The notes below the pieces were generated by a model. That model did no database searches, was not told the origin of the DNA, and saw only the letters and a program-made list of their open reading frames with translations. This document shows, piece by piece, positions 9,116 to 17,692 of a DNA stretch of 64,000 nt. The DNA is taken from positions 1 to 64,000 of the forward strand of contig JAICJH010000017.1 of NCBI GenBank assembly GCA_025928545.1, in the 5' to 3' direction. Source of the stretch: Bryobacteraceae bacterium (GTDB lineage Bacteria; Acidobacteriota; Terriglobia; Bryobacterales; Bryobacteraceae). Each line of letters opens with the position of its first letter. Position 1 is the stretch's first letter. A program made the position numbers and the translations under genes.

Positions 9116-9811
9116 TTACTCGACGAAATAGAAGGGGTCGGGTAGCTTGTAGGTGCGTTCCGCGTAGCCGCCGATCAGATCGCTCATCTGATCGCCGATA
9201 TTCAGGATGATCTTATAACCCTTGCGCTCCACCGTCTGGCGAACGCCGGCCTTAAACGTTCGCGCCGGTTCGGAGTTGCCGCTCGGGCGCATCAGAAGAT
9301 CTTCCCAATCGGTATAGCCAGCCGCGATCAGATCGCCGGTGGTCACCGAACGGCTCGGCTCGGTGCGGCCCGTAATAAAGATAACGGCCACGCCTTTCGA
9401 TTTCGCGAGTCTGTAGAGGTCGAGCACCTGCGGAATTGCCGGGAGACGTTCGTCCTCGAACAGCTTGGCGCGCGCGCCGGAAGAGCAAAAGCCGCAGGCC
9501 AGCAAGTTCGGCAGATTCGAAACCGCGGTTTCGTCGATATCGAAAATTGCCGCCAGCTTTTCGTTGGGCGTGGCGCGCGCGGTGCGAGTGTCGATCCAGT
9601 CGCGCGCCGGTCTTACCACCTGATTAATTTCACGCTCATACTGCCCGGTCTGCGCATAGTTGTAGAGCGTACGCAGAATGTCAGTGAGATTGTCGCCGGC
9701 AAGATGGAGTTCCGGAGCACCGACCGTGGGCGTAAAAGCGGGCGACGCCGCCCTGCTCTGCGCGAACAGAAGAGCGGCGCAGAGCAGGATCAGGGCGGCT
9801 GTTTTCTTCAT
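9116..9811 (-). CDS. HAD-superfamily acid phosphatase, class B/P4 type, secreted
   Basis: The protein has 231 residues with a signal peptide (MKKTAALILLCAALLFAQS). HAD motif I is DIDET (about 89-93; nucleophile and acid Asp), motif II sits in FITGR, and a late IGDQMSDL supplies the acidic motif III/IV. This matches the Acid_phosphat_B family (P4 lipoprotein/plant vegetative storage protein type), which dephosphorylates nucleotides or small phosphomonoesters outside the cytoplasm. A Cys pair (CGFC) follows motif I. It starts 10 bases after leuD and is probably cotranscribed with the leu genes, although no role in leucine synthesis is known. Confidence 0.85.
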   Translation of the reverse strand: MKKTAALILLCAALLFAQSRAASPAFTPTVGAPELHLAGDNLTDILRTLYNYAQTGQYEREINQVVRPARDWIDTRTARATPNEKLAAIFDIDETAVSNLPNLLACGFCSSGARAKLFEDERLPAIPQVLDLYRLAKSKGVAVIFITGRTEPSRSVTTGDLIAAGYTDWEDLLMRPSGNSEPARTFKAGVRQTVERKGYKIILNIGDQMSDLIGGYAERTYKLPDPFYFVE

Positions 9812-9821
9812 GGACTGACGC

Positions 9822-10427
9822 TTACAGAACCTGGAGCGTGTTCAGCGTTCCAGGATGGCTCGCTTCGTACGCGGCAATGGCAGGCCGCTGCTTGAGTATC
9901 CAGCCCAGTTCATCGATACCTTCGAGCAGGCACGTCTTGCTGAAGGGATCAACCGGGAATTCTACTTTCGTGCCATCGGGAAGTTCGATCGTTTGCGATG
10001 GCAGATCGAGCTTGATCTCCGCGCCTTCCGGCAGCGCGGTTAGTTTCGCGTGTACTTCCGGCGAAACCACAATCGGCAGCAGGGAATTCTTAAGAGCGTT
10101 GCCCTTGAAAATATCGGCGAAGCTGGTGCTGATCACAGCGCGGAAACCGAACTGCGTGATGGCCCACGGCGCGTGCTCGCGCGAACTGCCGCAGCCGAAA
10201 TTATCCCCGGCCAGCAGAATCTGTGCGCCTTTACCGCGCGGCGTGTTCAGGATGAAATCCGGGTTTTCGCTGCCATCGGCCTTGTAACGCCAGTCGCAAA
10301 AAAGATTCTTGTCCAGACCTTCTTTGGAAACAGTCTTCAGGAAGCGCGCGGGAATGATCTGATCGGTATCGATGTTGTTGATCAGAATCGGCGCCAGCCG
10401 CGATTTGAAAGGAGTGAACGGGATCAA
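9822..10427 (-). CDS. leuD: 3-isopropylmalate dehydratase small subunit
   Basis: LeuD forms the swivelling domain of isopropylmalate isomerase with LeuC, converting 2- to 3-isopropylmalate. I place the start at TTG 10427, giving 201 residues, the E. coli LeuD length, and an N-terminus [13 protein letters not shown]. The TTG overlaps the leuC stop in TTGA (10424-10427), and a GAGGA Shine-Dalgarno sits about 7 bases upstream. Family marks are [15 protein letters not shown] near residue 18, the [16 protein letters not shown] loop that binds substrate, and a C-terminal ELGWIL. Confidence 0.95.
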   Translation of the reverse strand: MIPFTPFKSRLAPILINNIDTDQIIPARFLKTVSKEGLDKNLFCDWRYKADGSENPDFILNTPRGKGAQILLAGDNFGCGSSREHAPWAITQFGFRAVISTSFADIFKGNALKNSLLPIVVSPEVHAKLTALPEGAEIKLDLPSQTIELPDGTKVEFPVDPFSKTCLLEGIDELGWILKQRPAIAAYEASHPGTLNTLQVL

Positions 10428-11821
10428 AGGATTGTCCTCACGTCGGAAACTGTGCCGGTCAGGGCACTGGCGGCGGCGGTCAGCGGCGAGGCCAGGAACG
10501 TGCGCCCGCCCTTCCCCTGACGGCCTTCGAAGTTGCGGTTCGAAGTGGATACGCTGTATTCGCCGGGGCTGAGCTGATCGCCATTCATCGCGATGCACAT
10601 GGAGCAGCCCGGTTCGCGATAATCGCAGCCGGCCGCGCGGAAGAGTTCGGGAAGTCCCTCTGCGATGGCCTGCCGCTTCACTTCCATAGAGCCGGGAACC
10701 ACCATCACGCGAACATTCGGATTCACTTTGCGGCCCTTGAGAATTGCGGCCGCGGCGCGCAGGTCTGTAATGCGCGAGTTGGTGCAGCTGCCGATGAAGA
10801 CCACGTTGATCGGATGGCCGAGAATCGGCTTGCCGGGCTCAAGACCCATGTAGCTGATCGCCTTCGCCACCGATTCGCGCTCGCGAAGATCGGAGATGGA
10901 TTGCGGAGCGGGGATCGCCCCCGTCACCGGAACGCCCATCCCGGGATTCGTGCCCCACGTGATCATGGGCGCCAGCGAATCGGCGTCGATAATTTCTTCA
11001 CGATCGAAGATTGCTCCGGCGTCGCTCGGGAGTTGTTTCCAGCGGGCTACTGCCGCATCCCAGGCCGCATCTTTCGGCGAGAGCGGACGTCCGTGCAGGT
11101 AGTTGAAAGTTGTGTCATCGGGTGCGATCAGGCCGGCGCGCGCGCCGCCTTCAATCGACATGTTGCAGACGGTCATGCGTCCATCCATGTCGAGCGAGCG
11201 AATCGCCGAACCGGAATATTCCATCACCGCTCCGGTGCCGCCGCCGATGCCGATGCGCGCGATCAGAGCCAGAATGATGTCCTTCGCGCCCACCCCCTTC
11301 TTCAGCGTGCCATCGACGCGAATCCGGAAAGTTTTGGACGGGCGTTGCAGCAGGCACTGCGTGGCCAGCACATTTTCCACTTCGCTGGTGCCGATGCCGA
11401 ATGCCAGCGCTCCGAAGGCCCCGTGCGTTGCCGTGTGGCTGTCGCCGCAGACAACGGTCATGCCAGGCTGTGTTACGCCCTGCTCGGGTCCGATAACGTG
11501 ACAAATGCCCTGGTTCTCGGAATTCACTCCGAAACACGGAATTCCGAATTCACGGCAGTTCTCTTCGAACTGCGTGACCTGCTTCGCTGCGATCGGATCG
11601 AGGATCGGCAACGAGCGGTCCGTGGTTGGAATCGAGTGGTCTACCGTGCCGAGCGTGCGGTCCGGACGGCTGACTTTGAGGCCACGCTCACGCAGGCCGG
11701 AAAAAGCCTGCGGCGAAGTGACTTCGTGCACCAGGTGCAGGTCGATATAAAGGAGCGAGGGTGCGCCCGGCTCTTCGTGGACAACGTGGTTGTCCCAGAT
11801 TTTCTGACTCAGAGTTCTCAT
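10424..11821 (-). CDS. leuC: 3-isopropylmalate dehydratase large subunit
   Basis: The large subunit of isopropylmalate isomerase is an aconitase-type [4Fe-4S] enzyme. At 465 residues it has the expected length. It shows [12 protein letters not shown] at the start, [13 protein letters not shown], and the three cluster cysteines in [14 protein letters not shown] and the later GCSMCIAMN. It lies 4 bases after leuB and overlaps leuD by 4 bases, so the two subunits are probably made in equal amounts. Confidence 0.97.
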   Translation of the reverse strand: MRTLSQKIWDNHVVHEEPGAPSLLYIDLHLVHEVTSPQAFSGLRERGLKVSRPDRTLGTVDHSIPTTDRSLPILDPIAAKQVTQFEENCREFGIPCFGVNSENQGICHVIGPEQGVTQPGMTVVCGDSHTATHGAFGALAFGIGTSEVENVLATQCLLQRPSKTFRIRVDGTLKKGVGAKDIILALIARIGIGGGTGAVMEYSGSAIRSLDMDGRMTVCNMSIEGGARAGLIAPDDTTFNYLHGRPLSPKDAAWDAAVARWKQLPSDAGAIFDREEIIDADSLAPMITWGTNPGMGVPVTGAIPAPQSISDLRERESVAKAISYMGLEPGKPILGHPINVVFIGSCTNSRITDLRAAAAILKGRKVNPNVRVMVVPGSMEVKRQAIAEGLPELFRAAGCDYREPGCSMCIAMNGDQLSPGEYSVSTSNRNFEGRQGKGGRTFLASPLTAAASALTGTVSDVRTIL

Positions 11822-11825
11822 ATCT

Positions 11826-12911
11826 TTATCCGATTGCCTGGCAGACGGCCTCGCCGGCCTGTTCCGTTGTTGCCGGTGTTCCGGCCGGTCGCAGATCCGC
11901 CGTGACGCGGCCGGTGTTGAGCACCGTTTCGATCGCGCGGTTCACTGCCGCGGCTTCTTCCGTCAGGCCGAAACTGTATTCCAGCATCGCTGCAACCGAG
12001 CCGATTGCGCCGAACGGATTTGCCTTATTCTGTCCCGCAATATCCGGCGCTGAACCATGCACTGGCTCATACAAACCGGTCCAGGCGCCCGACGCCTTCT
12101 TTACGCCGATGGAGGCCGATGGCAACATGCCGATCGACCCGGCCAGCACCGCGCCCTCGTCGCTGAGAATATCGCCAAACGTGTTCTCCATAACAACCAC
12201 GTCGAAGCGCTTCGGATTCAGTACCAGTTGCATGGCGCAATTATCGACCAGGATGTGCTCGAGTTCGACATCCGCATAGTCGGGCGCAACGGCAGTGACC
12301 ACGCGACGCCACAGCTGCGAAACTTCGAGAACATTCGATTTATCCACCGACGCCAGTTTCTTGCGGCGCTTGCGGGCGAGTTCGAAAGCCATGCGCGCCA
12401 CGCGCTCGATTTCCACCCAGCTATAGGCCATCGTGTTCACGGCGCTGGAGGATGTCCCTTCGCCTGTAATGCCGCGCGGAGAGCCGTAATACAAGCCCCC
12501 GGTGAGTTCGCGAACAATCACCATGTCGACCCCATCCACCAGATGGTTCTTAAGCGGCGAGGAATCGAGCAGCGCTTTGTAGCTGCGCACCGGGCGCAGG
12601 TTCGCGTAAACGCCCATCGTTTTCCGGATACCCAGCAGCCCGCGCTCGGGTCGTTTTTCCGGCGACACGTTGTCGAATTCGGGAAGCCCCACAGCGCCCA
12701 TCAGGACGGCATCGGCCTCAATCGACATCTTCTCGGTTTCAGCCGGAAAAGGTCCGCCGGTCTTGTGGATTGCGATTCCACCCAGCAGACCTTCGCGCAA
12801 TGTCAGCTGATGATTCCATTTTTCGGCCACCACGCGCAGGACGCGTACGGCCTCTCTCGTGACTTCAAGGCCGATCCCGTCACCGGGCAGCACCAATATG
12901 TTCAGGTTCAA
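11826..12911 (-). CDS. leuB: 3-isopropylmalate dehydrogenase
   Basis: LeuB oxidatively decarboxylates 3-isopropylmalate to 2-ketoisocaproate with NAD+. It has 361 residues and a TTG start with an AGGA-type Shine-Dalgarno overlapping the end of leuA. Typical features are [10 protein letters not shown] at the N-terminus, the substrate-binding [17 protein letters not shown] stretch, [13 protein letters not shown], and the metal/substrate region [15 protein letters not shown]. The NAD-binding [12 protein letters not shown] follows near the C-terminus. It is the second gene of the leu operon, 8 bases after leuA. Confidence 0.97.
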   Translation of the reverse strand: MNLNILVLPGDGIGLEVTREAVRVLRVVAEKWNHQLTLREGLLGGIAIHKTGGPFPAETEKMSIEADAVLMGAVGLPEFDNVSPEKRPERGLLGIRKTMGVYANLRPVRSYKALLDSSPLKNHLVDGVDMVIVRELTGGLYYGSPRGITGEGTSSSAVNTMAYSWVEIERVARMAFELARKRRKKLASVDKSNVLEVSQLWRRVVTAVAPDYADVELEHILVDNCAMQLVLNPKRFDVVVMENTFGDILSDEGAVLAGSIGMLPSASIGVKKASGAWTGLYEPVHGSAPDIAGQNKANPFGAIGSVAAMLEYSFGLTEEAAAVNRAIETVLNTGRVTADLRPAGTPATTEQAGEAVCQAIG

Positions 12912-12919
12912 AGTTTTTC

Positions 12920-14086
12920 CTAATCTCCTACGGCTACGGCTTGCTGGCTGCGGAGGGCCATGGCGGCGATCTCGTCGTCCATCAAACCCTTCTTGTTATC
13001 GGCCAGCGCCGTCATCTCGTTGTAAACCACATCCAGTTCCGCGGCACTGAGGTGGAAGCCAAGATCCTCACATCGATTCTTGAGGGCGTGGCGGCCACTG
13101 TGCTTGCCGAGAACCAGGCGGCTTTCCGGCACTCCAACCGACTTCGGATTGATGATCTCATACGTAGTCGGCTCCTTCAGGAAGCCATCCTGATGGATGC
13201 CTGCTTCGTGCGCGAACGCATTTTTGCCCACAATCGCCTTGTTCGGCTGTGGCCCGAAACTGATGATGGAGCTCAGCATCTGGCTGGCGGGATAGAGGTG
13301 TTCGGCATGAATTCCGGTGTTGTACGGGTAACGGTCGTGACGGGTCTTCATCACCATCACAACTTCTTCAAGAGAGCAGTTTCCGGCTCGCTCCCCGATG
13401 CCGTTGATGGTGCATTCAATCTGGCGCGCGCCGGCTTTTACAGCAGCCAGCGAATTCGCGACCGCGAGACCGAGATCGTCATGGCAATGCACGCTGACCA
13501 CGGCTGTATCGCCCAGAGCTTTGACGATGCGGCCGATCAGTTCGCCGTATTCGTCGGGCGTCGAATACCCGACTGTATCGGGAATATTCACGGTACGGGC
13601 GCCGGCGGCTACCACGGCTTTCGAAACCTGCTCCAGATAATCCGGATCGGTGCGAGCCCCGTCTTCGGCGGAGAACTCGACGTCATCGACGTAGCTGCGA
13701 GCCAGTTCGACGGCTGAAACCGCGGCATCGAGCACTTCCTGACGCGATTTTTTCAGTTTGTGCTTCAGGTGAATATCGCTGGTGGCGAGGAAGGTGTGGA
13801 TGCGGGGCCGTTTGGCTTTCTCGAGGGAGCGGGCAGCGCGTTCGACGTCCAGTTTCATGGAACGGGCGAGCGCGGCTACCTGCACCCACGGAAATTCGCG
13901 GCTGACCGCGTCCACAGCCTGGAAATCGCCTTCAGAGGCTATGGGAAAACCGGCTTCGAGGATATCCACACCGAGTTCGACCAATTTGGCGGCCATTCGC
14001 AGCTTCTCGGGTACGTTCATGCTGCAGCCGGGCGACTGTTCGCCGTCCCGGAGAGTGGTGTCAAAGATCCAGACTCTGTTTTTCAT
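12920..14086 (-). CDS. leuA: 2-isopropylmalate synthase, short form without regulatory domain
   Basis: The first committed enzyme of leucine synthesis condenses 2-ketoisovalerate with acetyl-CoA. The start is taken at ATG 14086 ([15 protein letters not shown]); an ATG at 14110 is also in frame. The TIM-barrel signatures are present: [15 protein letters not shown], and [16 protein letters not shown] with the metal-binding His pair, followed by the [10 protein letters not shown] junction. It ends after about 388 residues. Classical LeuA has about 510, so the C-terminal leucine-binding dimer domain is absent; the stop TAG is followed at once by leuB. It could instead be a related Claisen-type synthase, but the leu context supports LeuA. 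Confidence 0.9.
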   Translation of the reverse strand: MKNRVWIFDTTLRDGEQSPGCSMNVPEKLRMAAKLVELGVDILEAGFPIASEGDFQAVDAVSREFPWVQVAALARSMKLDVERAARSLEKAKRPRIHTFLATSDIHLKHKLKKSRQEVLDAAVSAVELARSYVDDVEFSAEDGARTDPDYLEQVSKAVVAAGARTVNIPDTVGYSTPDEYGELIGRIVKALGDTAVVSVHCHDDLGLAVANSLAAVKAGARQIECTINGIGERAGNCSLEEVVMVMKTRHDRYPYNTGIHAEHLYPASQMLSSIISFGPQPNKAIVGKNAFAHEAGIHQDGFLKEPTTYEIINPKSVGVPESRLVLGKHSGRHALKNRCEDLGFHLSAAELDVVYNEMTALADNKKGLMDDEIAAMALRSQQAVAVGD

Positions 14087-14170
14087 TGGTGGAAGGTACT
14101 CCGGAACCATTATGGATTGGGGTGGATGAATAAAGCAAATTTATTTATTTTGATCTATGTATTAGTGAAG

Positions 14171-14176
14171 ATTATA
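14171..14176 (-). promoter_or_regulatory. Candidate -10 box for the leu operon
   Basis: A perfect TATAAT on the minus strand would start a transcript near 14164, leaving an AT-rich leader of about 78 bases before leuA. The -35 match is poor. I see no T-box, Leu-rich leader peptide or terminator in the leader. Confidence 0.4.
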
Positions 14177-14454
14177 GATAGCGGTTAGCAGTTGGATCGC
14201 CCGGCCTGCCCAAAACTTCGGTCTGGGAGGTTGGCGCATCCCTTCGTGGGGATTGCGAGGGAATGCACAATCGGATTGTTACTAGTTCGCCTTTCAGCCG
14301 CTACACACTGGTGCCAACCACGAAGCCATTGAAATTAATATGTTTATATGCTTTCCTAGCGCATATTTTAGACATTCTAGATTATATTCTGAGCAGTAAA
14401 TAACCGTATAAAATATGGTATAGATAGGAAGCAGGTATATTTACTGTACCCAAA
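14177..14454. other. Intergenic region between leu operon and AbiE-like pair
   Basis: These bases hold no convincing gene. One small hairpin with arms ATCCC/GGGAT lies near 14240. The right part (about 14330-14454) is strikingly AT-rich next to the GC-rich flanks, and probably contains the promoter of the toxin-antitoxin pair, though I cannot pick clear -35/-10 boxes. Confidence 0.5.
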
Positions 14455-15567
14455 ATGATGCAAACTACGTGGAACCATTTTCCCGAGGGAGATCTGATTT
14501 GCGCCTTGGAAAACGCGTTGGAGAGCTTGCCGAATCTGGCCGTCAAGAATGTACGAAACAACGTCCGGCTTCGAACAGAATCTCGACCAATTGGAGTAGA
14601 TGCCATCATCCAGATCGAAGCTAATGGCAAGCCGACTACCCTCTTAATCGAGGCTAAGCACTCCGTCTTCCCGCGCGATGCACGTGAGATCGCGTGGCAA
14701 CTTCGACGTGCCCAGAAGTCGCTTCGGGATTCAGAAGGGTTGGAGAGCCTCCTGCCGGTCATCGCATCTAATTCGATTTCGGACGGCGCGAAGGTCTTTC
14801 TTCGTTCCGAGAACATCGGCTATTACGAGGAAGGGGGGAGTCTTTTCCTGATTCGTCCAGATCTTTACATTCTGCTGGAGAGGCCCCAAACCAAAACAGC
14901 GGAACGCACGAACAGAACTTTGTTCTCGGGGAGACGTTCCCAGGTGCTGCACACGATTCTGCATCAACCCGAATCGTGGTTTAGCGTAAAGGCGCTCGCG
15001 GAACAGGCGTTCGTCTCACCTGCCACGGTTTCGCAAGTGCTTGTCGAGTTGGAAAAGCGCGAATGGATGTCATCGAGGGGTAGCGGTCCGCACAAGGAAC
15101 GACGGCTGCAGCAACCCGCCAGTCTGCTCGACGCGTGGGCGAAACACGCAACATCTCTGCCAAAACCTCGCAGTAAGCGCTTCTTTGTTCCATCGACGAA
15201 AGCGGAAGATCTCATGAACCGCATTGACCGGGTGTGCACGGCCCGAGGCAGTATCTACGCGATAACGGGGGAGTGGGCGGCTCAACTCTACAGTCCGTTT
15301 CTGTCGTCCATCTCACAAGTTCGCTGCCGTCTTCCTGCTGGTGAAGTTGGCTTGGCCCTCGCGTCCGAGTTGAATGCGCGGGAAGTCCACGAAGGAAGCA
15401 ATCTCGCCGTGCTGGAATCGAGATCTTCCGGAGATTTCCTTTTCCGTGAACAAGAGCGGGGTGTTTGGCTCGCAAATCCGATAATCGTTTACCTCGATCT
15501 TCTCCAGAGTGACGGGCGCGCCAAAGAAATGGCTGATCATTTGCGGCGGGAAAGGATTCGGTTCTAG
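14455..15567 (+). CDS. AbiEi-like antitoxin with predicted PD-(D/E)XK-like N-terminal domain
   Basis: A 370-residue protein. Residues about 10-100 look like a restriction-endonuclease-like fold: Asp49 in IGVDAIIQIEANG, then LLIEAKHS with Glu66 and Lys68, the D-x(n)-E-x-K spacing of PD-(D/E)XK proteins. Residues about 160-225 form a winged helix-turn-helix (FSVKALAEQAFVSPATVSQ). The C-terminal part resembles AbiEi/transcriptional-regulator-like antitoxins. Its stop TAG shares a base with the GTG start of the next gene, so the two are coupled. AbiEi proteins repress their own operon and neutralise an AbiEii nucleotidyltransferase. Whether the nuclease-like domain is active is unknown. Two ATG codons stand at the start (14455 or 14458). 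Confidence 0.65.
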   Translation: MMQTTWNHFPEGDLICALENALESLPNLAVKNVRNNVRLRTESRPIGVDAIIQIEANGKPTTLLIEAKHSVFPRDAREIAWQLRRAQKSLRDSEGLESLLPVIASNSISDGAKVFLRSENIGYYEEGGSLFLIRPDLYILLERPQTKTAERTNRTLFSGRRSQVLHTILHQPESWFSVKALAEQAFVSPATVSQVLVELEKREWMSSRGSGPHKERRLQQPASLLDAWAKHATSLPKPRSKRFFVPSTKAEDLMNRIDRVCTARGSIYAITGEWAAQLYSPFLSSISQVRCRLPAGEVGLALASELNAREVHEGSNLAVLESRSSGDFLFREQERGVWLANPIIVYLDLLQSDGRAKEMADHLRRERIRF

Positions 15568-16457
15568 TGGCGAAACCTCAAACCCTGGAAGGCTACAGCG
15601 AAGAGGTAACCCGGGACTGTGAGCGCGTTCTCGTCACCTTACTTCGCAATCTCGGGCCGCACAAAGGTTCGCTTGTTTTGGTCGGCGGGCTGACGCCTCG
15701 ATACCTTGTGCCGGATAGGCCTCCGGTCGTGAAACAACATGCAGGCACGCTCGACATAGATGTGGTGATCGACCTGGTCGTTCTTCGGGACACCGAAGCG
15801 TACAGAACCCTCGAAGATAATTTGAAGAAAATTGGCTTCGAGCGCGGCGAAAACAATGGGAAAAAAGTCAATTGGAGGTGGGCTATCCGCATGGATCACG
15901 GCGCTACAATCATCCTTGAGCTCCTGGCAGACGACCCCACAATCAAAGGCGGCCGTACACAACCCATTCCGGGTGAGGGTCAAATCTCGGCCCTGAATAT
16001 CCCGCATTCGTCCATCGTATTCGAGTTGTATGAGACAGCAGAGGTTACGGCAGAACTGCTCGGTGGGAACGGAATAGCCACCGAAACGATCAAGCACGCG
16101 AATATTGTCAGCTTTACCTGCCTCAAGGCGATCGCCTATGACGACAGACAGGAACGTAAAGATGCACACGATCTGGTGTATTGCCTCGAGAACGTGCGGC
16201 AGGATCAAAAATCACTCGCGGCTCTCTTTCGCGAACAGTCTGCGGGCAAGCACGGTGAGGTAATCCGCGATTCGCTCACACGGCTGCGCGAACGTTTTGT
16301 TTCAGGGCGAGGAATCGAAGGGTATTTAAGAGATGGCCCTGTGGCAGTGGCGAAATTTGAGTTGGGAGAGGATGAAGACAGTCGTGAGGCCCGCGCTCTT
16401 AGGCAACGCGAAGCCGCTGAGGTCATTGAGGCTCTTCTGAAGTCGATCGAAGACTGA
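15567..16457 (+). CDS. AbiEii-like nucleotidyltransferase toxin
   Basis: A 296-residue protein with GTG start. The nucleotidyltransferase core is visible: VLVGGLTPRYLV (Gly40-Gly41) followed by GTLDIDVVIDL with Asp63 and Asp65 as the metal-binding pair, and a later LELLAD strand. Next comes the conserved KAIAYDDRQERKDAHDLVYCL segment, typical of AbiEii-like proteins (Lys and Asp-His-Asp-like helices). Such toxins transfer nucleotides to tRNA or other acceptors and cause growth arrest, in part for phage defence. The pairing and one-base overlap with the antitoxin-like gene fit a type IV system. Its 3' end overlaps the convergent TetR gene by 35 bases. Confidence 0.7.
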   Translation: MAKPQTLEGYSEEVTRDCERVLVTLLRNLGPHKGSLVLVGGLTPRYLVPDRPPVVKQHAGTLDIDVVIDLVVLRDTEAYRTLEDNLKKIGFERGENNGKKVNWRWAIRMDHGATIILELLADDPTIKGGRTQPIPGEGQISALNIPHSSIVFELYETAEVTAELLGGNGIATETIKHANIVSFTCLKAIAYDDRQERKDAHDLVYCLENVRQDQKSLAALFREQSAGKHGEVIRDSLTRLRERFVSGRGIEGYLRDGPVAVAKFELGEDEDSREARALRQREAAEVIEALLKSIED

Positions 16458-17067
16458 CTGAATTCTTCCGGACGCCCTGCAGGAACACATCGCAGAGTTG
16501 CTGAAGCATCCGGTCGTCATCCAGCGCCTCTACCTGTTTCCCGCCAAATAATTCATTCATCATCAGCATGCCGGTCAACGAAGCCAGAAATGTCGCAGCT
16601 GCCGCTTCTATGTCCACTCCCTCGCGCAACTCCCCGAATTGAGCCCGAACTCGCAGGAATTCCGTGAACAGCATCCGGCCCTGCACGATGAATGTGCGAT
16701 AGAACAACGCACCTACCTTCGGATCATGCAGCGATTCCTCCAGCAGTTTCCCGAGAAACGGAAGCCGCAGCCGGTACTGATCGAGAATCACTCCCGCCAA
16801 CACGCGCAGTTCATCGAGCAGCGTCTCGCCCGGCATCCTAAGTTCCGGCGGCTGCACAGCCGAGGCCATCAGCTCCAGTTCTCTCTCCAGCACGAACTTC
16901 AGAATATTTTCGCTCGATTGATAGTGCCGCAGGATATCGAATGCGCCGGTGCCGGACGTCTTCGCCAGCTTGTCGAGAGTGATGTCGCGCAGCCGTTCTT
17001 TCGTGAACAAATGCGCCGCGCCATCAAGTACACTGCGCTGCTGTTCCGGGTTCAGATGTTTCATCAT
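16423..17067 (-). CDS. TetR/AcrR-family transcriptional regulator
   Basis: A 214-residue repressor-type protein. The N-terminal helix-turn-helix (about 10-55) reads as VLDGAAHLFTKERLRDITLDKLAKTSGTG followed by HYQSSENILKFVLE; the C-terminal half is an all-helical ligand-binding domain. A 21-bp dyad just upstream of the start is a likely self-operator. It lies about 100 bases after the membrane redox cluster on the same strand and may regulate it. The ligand cannot be inferred. The 3' end overlaps the toxin gene coming from the other side. Confidence 0.88.
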   Translation of the reverse strand: MMKHLNPEQQRSVLDGAAHLFTKERLRDITLDKLAKTSGTGAFDILRHYQSSENILKFVLERELELMASAVQPPELRMPGETLLDELRVLAGVILDQYRLRLPFLGKLLEESLHDPKVGALFYRTFIVQGRMLFTEFLRVRAQFGELREGVDIEAAAATFLASLTGMLMMNELFGGKQVEALDDDRMLQQLCDVFLQGVRKNSVSLRSTSEEPQ

Positions 17068-17075
17068 TTGGATCT

Positions 17076-17096
17076 ATCTGTGCCCAGAGTACAGAT
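17076..17096. promoter_or_regulatory. Candidate TetR operator (dyad ATCTGT-N9-ACAGAT)
   Basis: Perfect 6-bp half-sites ATCTGT (17076-17081) and ACAGAT (17091-17096) lie 9 bases before the TetR start codon, where an autorepressor would block transcription. This is inferred from symmetry and position only. Confidence 0.5.
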
Positions 17097-17167
17097 TTCC
17101 GGCATTCCTGCCAATAGTCGATAAGCACTAAGCAATCACGGCCGCGGCTGAACCGCGGAATAGAGGC

Positions 17168-17683
17168 TTACGGCCTCGCGGGCCGAAACTTGCGCCGCGC
17201 CGCCCGGAACCACAAAAATCCCGCGCCCAGAAACGGCGCCCCGAACCACAGCAGATCCCATTTCCCCAGACCGGTAGGTGTTGCCTCCACGGTAGCCACG
17301 GCTTCGCCATCGCCATCGGAAGTATGCAGCACCAGCCGCGCGCGCCACATTTCATCGCGATCGAAATTGACCCTATCGGTCTTGTACTGCACCTGCCCCT
17401 GATCGTCACGATCCAGCTTGTACATCACTTCCGGCAGTCTGCCGCTCACGGGCTGAATGCCGATTTGCACATCCAGGTTCTTCGGCATCCTGTGTCCCGG
17501 CAAGGGATCCAGGATTACAAAGAAAGTTCCCAGCCCGATATCCGGATGCGTCCACAGCGCGATGATGCACGGCCCCACCTGTTTGTTCTCAATAATCGGA
17601 AATGGAGGCCCGTTGTGAGCCTCCCCCGTACGAAACGGCGCCAGCAAAACTGCAAGCAAAAGTGCGTTCTGAAATCTGCGCAT
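17168..17683 (-). CDS. Exported protein with C-terminal membrane anchor, hypothetical
   Basis: The 171 residues comprise a signal peptide ending near EAHNG (about residue 24), a beta-rich periplasmic domain, and a C-terminal membrane segment (about 140-160, WDLLWFGAPFLGAGFLWF) followed by a basic RAARRKFRP tail. It begins 9 bases after the polyferredoxin gene and so belongs to that operon. Topology suggests a periplasmic domain tethered to the inner membrane by its C-terminus. I do not recognise a family. By context it may help assemble or protect the redox proteins encoded upstream. Confidence 0.65.
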   Translation of the reverse strand: MRRFQNALLLAVLLAPFRTGEAHNGPPFPIIENKQVGPCIIALWTHPDIGLGTFFVILDPLPGHRMPKNLDVQIGIQPVSGRLPEVMYKLDRDDQGQVQYKTDRVNFDRDEMWRARLVLHTSDGDGEAVATVEATPTGLGKWDLLWFGAPFLGAGFLWFRAARRKFRPARP

Positions 17684-17692
17684 GATTTTTCT

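Noticed and set aside
14111..14454. T-box or leader-peptide attenuator for leuA
   Set aside because: No T-box consensus, no short Leu-rich frame and no terminator in the leader.
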